The position numbers and the translations under genes were made by a program. Under the pieces are notes generated by a model that did not search any database, was not told where the DNA came from, and was given only the letters and a program-made list of their open reading frames with translations. DNA of 34,562 bases from Elusimicrobiota bacterium (GTDB taxonomy: Bacteria > Elusimicrobiota > Elusimicrobia > UBA1565 > UBA9628). Location: assembly GCA_026388095.1 (NCBI GenBank), contig JAPLKL010000076.1, positions 371-34,932 on the forward strand. The letters run 5' to 3'. Shown here in pieces: positions 31,816-34,562 of this stretch (position 1 is the first letter of the stretch; every line of letters begins with the position of its first letter).

Positions 31816-32499
31816 CTAGAATTTTTGCGACGGGTCGAGCTTGACCCCGGGCCCCATGCTCGAGGACAGGGTCACGCTGATGAGGTAGATGCCCTTGGAG
31901 GACGAGGGCTTGGCCTTGATGAGCACCTCCATCACCGCCTTGACGTTGCCGGTGAGCCGCGCGGGCTCGAACGAGGCCTTGCCCACCGGGACGTGGATGA
32001 TGCCGTAGTCGTCCACCTTGTACTCCACCCGGCCGGCCTTGAGCTCCTTGACGGTCTTGCCCACGTCCATGGTCACGGTGCCGCTCTTGGGGTTGGGCAT
32101 GAGGCCCTTGGGCCCCAGGATCTTGCCCAGCTTGGAGAGGTCCTTCATCATGTCCGGGGTGGCCACGAGCACCTCGAAGTCCAGGAACCCCTTGGAGATC
32201 TGGTCCACGAGCTCGGCGCCTCCCACGATGTCCGCGCCGGCCGCGGTGGCGTCCTTCTGCTTCTCGCCCTGGGTGACGACGGCGACTTTCTTGGATTTGC
32301 CCAGGCCGTGGGGCAAGCCCACGGTGCCGCGCACCTGCTGGTCCGCCTGCTTGGGGTCGACGCCCAGCCGCGCGTGCAGCTCCACCGTCTCGTCGAATTT
32401 GGCGGTGGCGCACTTCTTGACCAGCGCCACGGCCTCGTCGAGATTGTACGTCTTGGAGAGGTCCAAGTCCTTGGTGAGATTCACGATCCTTTTGCCCAT
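31816..32499 (-). CDS. rplA: 50S ribosomal protein L1
   Basis: A 227-residue protein of normal length that binds 23S rRNA at the L1 stalk and helps remove the E-site tRNA; L1 often also binds its own mRNA. Typical segments: [47 protein letters not shown], and the signature [17 protein letters not shown]. An AAGGAGG Shine-Dalgarno sequence sits 4 nt before the ATG at 32499. It follows rplK by 54 nt. The usual next genes, rplJ, rplL, rpoB and rpoC, are not downstream. Confidence 0.97.
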   Translation of the reverse strand: MGKRIVNLTKDLDLSKTYNLDEAVALVKKCATAKFDETVELHARLGVDPKQADQQVRGTVGLPHGLGKSKKVAVVTQGEKQKDATAAGADIVGGAELVDQISKGFLDFEVLVATPDMMKDLSKLGKILGPKGLMPNPKSGTVTMDVGKTVKELKAGRVEYKVDDYGIIHVPVGKASFEPARLTGNVKAVMEVLIKAKPSSSKGIYLISVTLSSSMGPGVKLDPSQKF

Positions 32500-32553
32500 A
32501 CCGCCTCCTTGACCTGTTGGCGTCCAGCTCGGCTGGACTCGGTCCGCCTTCGT

Positions 32554-32982
32554 TTATTCCGCGATCTCGATGCCCATGGACCGCGCCGTGCCCTTGACCA
32601 TCTGCAGGGCGCTCTTGAGGTCCTTGGTGTTGAGGTCCGGCATCTTCTGCGTCGCGATCTCCTCGGCCTGCTTGAGGGTGACCTTGCCCACCTTGTTGCG
32701 GTTGGGCTCGCCGGAGGCCTTGGCCAGGCCGGCCGCGCGCTTGAGCAGCGAGGCCACGGGCGGCATCTTGGTGATGAAGGTGAAAGAGCGGTCTTCGTAC
32801 ACCGTGATGACCACCGGGATGGTCATGCCCGCCTCCATCTTGCGGGAGCGGTCGTTGAACTGCTTGCAGAAATCCATGATGTTGACGCCGTGCTGGCCCA
32901 GCGCCGGGCCGACGGGCGGGGCGGGGTTGGCGGCGCCCGCCGGGATCTGCAGCTTGATCTGGGTCTTTATCTTCTTGGCCAT
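32554..32982 (-). CDS. rplK: 50S ribosomal protein L11
   Basis: A 142-residue protein of normal length, part of the GTPase-associated centre of the 50S subunit and of stringent-response sensing by RelA. Clear motifs: [40 protein letters not shown] and the C-terminal RNA-binding domain ending [21 protein letters not shown]. The ATG at 32982 follows an AGGAG and lies inside the end of the upstream membrane-protein gene (16-bp overlap), so translation is coupled to it. The same frame is open further upstream but that part is a shadow of nusG. Confidence 0.97.
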   Translation of the reverse strand: MAKKIKTQIKLQIPAGAANPAPPVGPALGQHGVNIMDFCKQFNDRSRKMEAGMTIPVVITVYEDRSFTFITKMPPVASLLKRAAGLAKASGEPNRNKVGKVTLKQAEEIATQKMPDLNTKDLKSALQMVKGTARSMGIEIAE

Positions 32983-33272
32983 AGGTTTCTCCTCAAAAAA
33001 AGCCTCGAGATCACGTCCACCGCGAGGAACAGGACAACGATCTTCCAGAAAACGACGCGTTGGGCCCCGAACACCCAGGCCGTGAAATCCGGGCTGAACA
33101 CCAGCGGCCAGACCAAGGACGCGATGAGGGCCGCGACCAAGGTCCGGCCGAAGAGGGCTATGAAGCCCACCGCGAAGGCCGCCGCCACGGTCAGCAGCGC
33201 CAGCACGGCGCCGAACCAGCCCGGCGCGCGGGCGCCCGCGACGTGGATCCGGGGCTCGTGCTGCGGCGGCAT
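32967..33272 (-). CDS. Small membrane protein inserted between nusG and rplK
   Basis: A 101-residue protein that I do not recognise. It has two or three hydrophobic segments: [40 protein letters not shown] and [19 protein letters not shown], and a basic C-terminus (LRRNLWPRR). The ATG at 33272 has a GGAG 3 nt upstream and lies 17 nt after the nusG stop; a GTG at 33287 is an alternative. Its end overlaps the rplK start by 16 bp, so it is translationally tied to the ribosomal-protein operon. In most bacteria nusG is followed directly by rplK. It could relate to SecE/translocon function, but this is only positional. Confidence 0.65.
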   Translation of the reverse strand: MPPQHEPRIHVAGARAPGWFGAVLALLTVAAAFAVGFIALFGRTLVAALIASLVWPLVFSPDFTAWVFGAQRVVFWKIVVLFLAVDVISRLFLRRNLWPRR

Positions 33273-33289
33273 GATCTCCGCTTCGACCA

Positions 33290-33841
33290 CTACAGCTTCT
33301 CGACCTGCAGGAAATCGAGCTCGACCGGCGTGGGCCGGCCGAAGATGGTGACCATGGCCTTGATCTTGGCCTTGGCGTCGTTGACGTCCTCGACCACGCC
33401 CGTGAAGTGCCGGAAGGGCCCTTCGATGATGCGGATGCCCTCGCCCTTCTCGAATTGGACCGCCGGCCTCGGCTTGCCGCCGGCAGTGGAAGCGGAGAGC
33501 TCGATGATGCCCTGGATCTCGGCCTCGGGCAAGGGCGTGGGACGCGGCTCGCCCAGGAAGTGGCTGACCCCGGGGATGCCTTTGACCATCCAATAGGTGA
33601 TCTCATCGACCTTCATGTCGATGAGCACGTAGCCCGGGAAGAACTTGCGCTTGGAGACCCGCTTCTTGTTCTTCTTGACCTCGACCACGTCTTCGGTCGG
33701 GATGAGCACGGAGTAGACCTTGTCGGTCAGGCTTTCCAGGGCGACCTTGGTCTCGATGGCGTTCTTGACCCGGTCCTCCCAGCCCGACTGACAATGCACG
33801 ACGTACCAGCCGCGTTCCAAGGTCGAAGTAGGGGTGATCAT
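33290..33841 (-). CDS. nusG: Transcription termination/antitermination factor NusG
   Basis: A 183-residue protein of normal length. It binds RNA polymerase and links it to Rho or the ribosome. The NGN domain shows [22 protein letters not shown] and [18 protein letters not shown], and the C-terminal KOW domain shows [24 protein letters not shown] followed by the family's [14 protein letters not shown]. The ATG at 33841 lies 1 nt after the secE stop, so translation is coupled. Confidence 0.97.
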   Translation of the reverse strand: MITPTSTLERGWYVVHCQSGWEDRVKNAIETKVALESLTDKVYSVLIPTEDVVEVKKNKKRVSKRKFFPGYVLIDMKVDEITYWMVKGIPGVSHFLGEPRPTPLPEAEIQGIIELSASTAGGKPRPAVQFEKGEGIRIIEGPFRHFTGVVEDVNDAKAKIKAMVTIFGRPTPVELDFLQVEKL

Positions 33842-33842
33842 T

Positions 33843-34031
33843 TTACCTTCCCAGTATGGGCCCGATGAGGAAGTTGGTGAGGACGAAATCGATGCAGGCC
33901 ACGTAGATGGCCACGAGCATCACGATGAGGAGGACCGCATACGTGGACTGCACGGCCTCCTGGCGGGAGAGCCAGGTGGATTTCTTGAGTTCGTAGTACG
34001 CTTCTCTGACGAATTGGATGGCGATGTTCAT
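33843..34031 (-). CDS. secE: Preprotein translocase subunit SecE
   Basis: A 62-residue protein of the short single-membrane-segment type. It holds SecY together in the SecYEG channel. The cytoplasmic amphipathic part FVREAYYELKKSTWLSRQEAVQST is typical, followed by the membrane segment VLLIVMLVAIYVACIDFVL. The ATG at 34031 was chosen because the longer frame (to 34055) adds residues unlike the family. It lies between tRNA-Trp and nusG, a very common order. Confidence 0.95.
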   Translation of the reverse strand: MNIAIQFVREAYYELKKSTWLSRQEAVQSTYAVLLIVMLVAIYVACIDFVLTNFLIGPILGR

Positions 34032-34059
34032 GGACGCCTCGATAGAGCACGGCACCCTG

Positions 34060-34132
34060 CGGGGGTGCTAGGACTCGAACCTAGATCAGCGGTTTTGGAG
34101 ACCGCCGTCCTAGCCAATTGGACGACACCCCC
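34060..34132 (-). tRNA. tRNA-Trp (CCA anticodon)
   Basis: On the minus strand, the 7-bp acceptor arm GGGGGTG (34132-34126) pairs with CACCCCC (34067-34061), with discriminator G at 34060. The anticodon stem GCGGT/ACCGC encloses the loop CTCCAAA, so the anticodon is CCA (Trp). The T arm contains the usual GGTTCGAGTCC. The 3'-CCA is not encoded (CAG follows). It lies between rpmG and secE, as in many bacteria. Confidence 0.95.
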
Positions 34133-34163
34133 AAAGGGCCGCCGGAAGGCCGTCGGCATACGG

Positions 34164-34319
34164 CTACTTCACTTCCTTGTGCGGGGTCTGCTTGCCGCAG
34201 GCTTTGCAGAACTTGCTCAGCTCCAGCTTGAAGTCCTTCTTCTTGCCGCGCTGGAAGTGATAATTCTTGTCCTTGCAGACCGTGCAGCCCAAAGTGACGA
34301 TGACGCGTTTGTCAGCCAT
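34164..34319 (-). CDS. rpmG: 50S ribosomal protein L33
   Basis: A 51-residue protein, the zinc-containing (C+) type of L33, with CTVC at 12-15 and CKAC at 38-41 for zinc binding. RVIVTLGC at the start and the basic middle (GKKKDFKLELSKF) are typical. It is the usual gene between tuf and tRNA-Trp/secE. It ends 31 nt before the tRNA. It lies 3 nt after the tuf stop, so it is probably in the same transcript. Confidence 0.95.
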   Translation of the reverse strand: MADKRVIVTLGCTVCKDKNYHFQRGKKKDFKLELSKFCKACGKQTPHKEVK

Positions 34320-34322
34320 GGG

Positions 34323-34562
34323 CTAGTCCATTATGTCGCTGACCACGCCGGCGCCGACCGTGTGGCCGCCTTCGCGCACGGCGAAGCGCAGCCCCTTCTC
34401 CATCGCGATCGGGACGATCAACTCCGCCTCGATGTCGATGTTGTCGCCCGGCATGATCATCTCCACGCCCGGAGGCAGCGTCACCGCTCCCGTCACGTCC
34501 GTGGTCCGGAAGTAGAACTGCGGCCGGTAGCCCTTGAAGAACGGCGTGTGCCGCCCGCCCTC
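34323..34562 (-). CDS. tuf: Elongation factor Tu, C-terminal part
   Basis: The last 79 residues of EF-Tu, cut by the window edge, so the start is outside. EF-Tu delivers aminoacyl-tRNA to the ribosome. This part is domain 3: [53 protein letters not shown] and the ending [14 protein letters not shown] Val is often Thr/Ile at some positions; nothing is out of the family range. It precedes rpmG. Confidence 0.97.
   Translation of the reverse strand, partial: EGGRHTPFFKGYRPQFYFRTTDVTGAVTLPPGVEMIMPGDNIDIEAELIVPIAMEKGLRFAVREGGHTVGAGVVSDIMD

Overview
The window comes from a high-GC, didermic (Gram-negative type) bacterium. The evidence for two membranes is an apolipoprotein N-acyltransferase, a candidate lipoprotein, a beta-barrel-like protein, an AmpD-type amidase and many proteins with Sec signal peptides. 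Gene style (HEAT/TPR secreted proteins, pilin-like domains, YARHG/DUF3160, high GC) is reminiscent of environmental Elusimicrobiota, but that is an inference from memory and not proven by any marker here.

Layout. Positions 1-2.4 kb are accessory DNA: a decayed tyrosine-recombinase fragment (integron-integrase type), a HigB/HigA-like toxin-antitoxin pair, an N-terminally truncated ATP-binding regulator, a GACTGGAC repeat cluster and GC palindromes. 2.4-9.9 kb holds cell-envelope genes: amidase plus DUF1287 on the plus strand, then CapA-like phosphatase, YARHG-DUF3160 protein and an unknown secreted protein on the minus strand, tandem hairpins, and a Cys-rich secreted protein. 9.9-13.0 kb is the oxidative pentose phosphate operon gnd-zwf-pgl (minus). 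13.1-14.07 kb has a small Cys-rich gene, its terminator and a gene-free stretch with a 36-bp perfect palindrome. 14.07-20.1 kb carries a repeat-tailed candidate lipoprotein, a HEAT-cyclophilin fusion, a beta-barrel candidate, a conserved secreted protein and a TPR-metallopeptidase. 20.1-25.8 kb carries a nucleotidyltransferase with a small partner gene, an AHSA1/SRPBCC protein, secA and an apparently exported ClpP-like protease with a long coiled coil. 26.0-31.7 kb carries lnt, prfB, a large unknown secreted protein behind a terminator-containing leader, and an RDD protein with a pilin-like tail. 31.8 kb to the end is the translation cluster on the minus strand: (tuf)-rpmG-tRNA-Trp-secE-nusG-extra membrane gene-rplK-rplA.

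How the parts connect. The dominant theme is export and the envelope: SecA and SecE move proteins, Lnt finishes lipoproteins, and most unknown genes encode exported products. Several genes have good -10 boxes only 5-15 nt before the start codon and no Shine-Dalgarno sequence, which suggests that leaderless or near-leaderless mRNAs are common. The best candidates for new biology are the secreted coiled-coil ClpP-like protease after secA, and the overlapping-hairpin leader before the gene at 28836.
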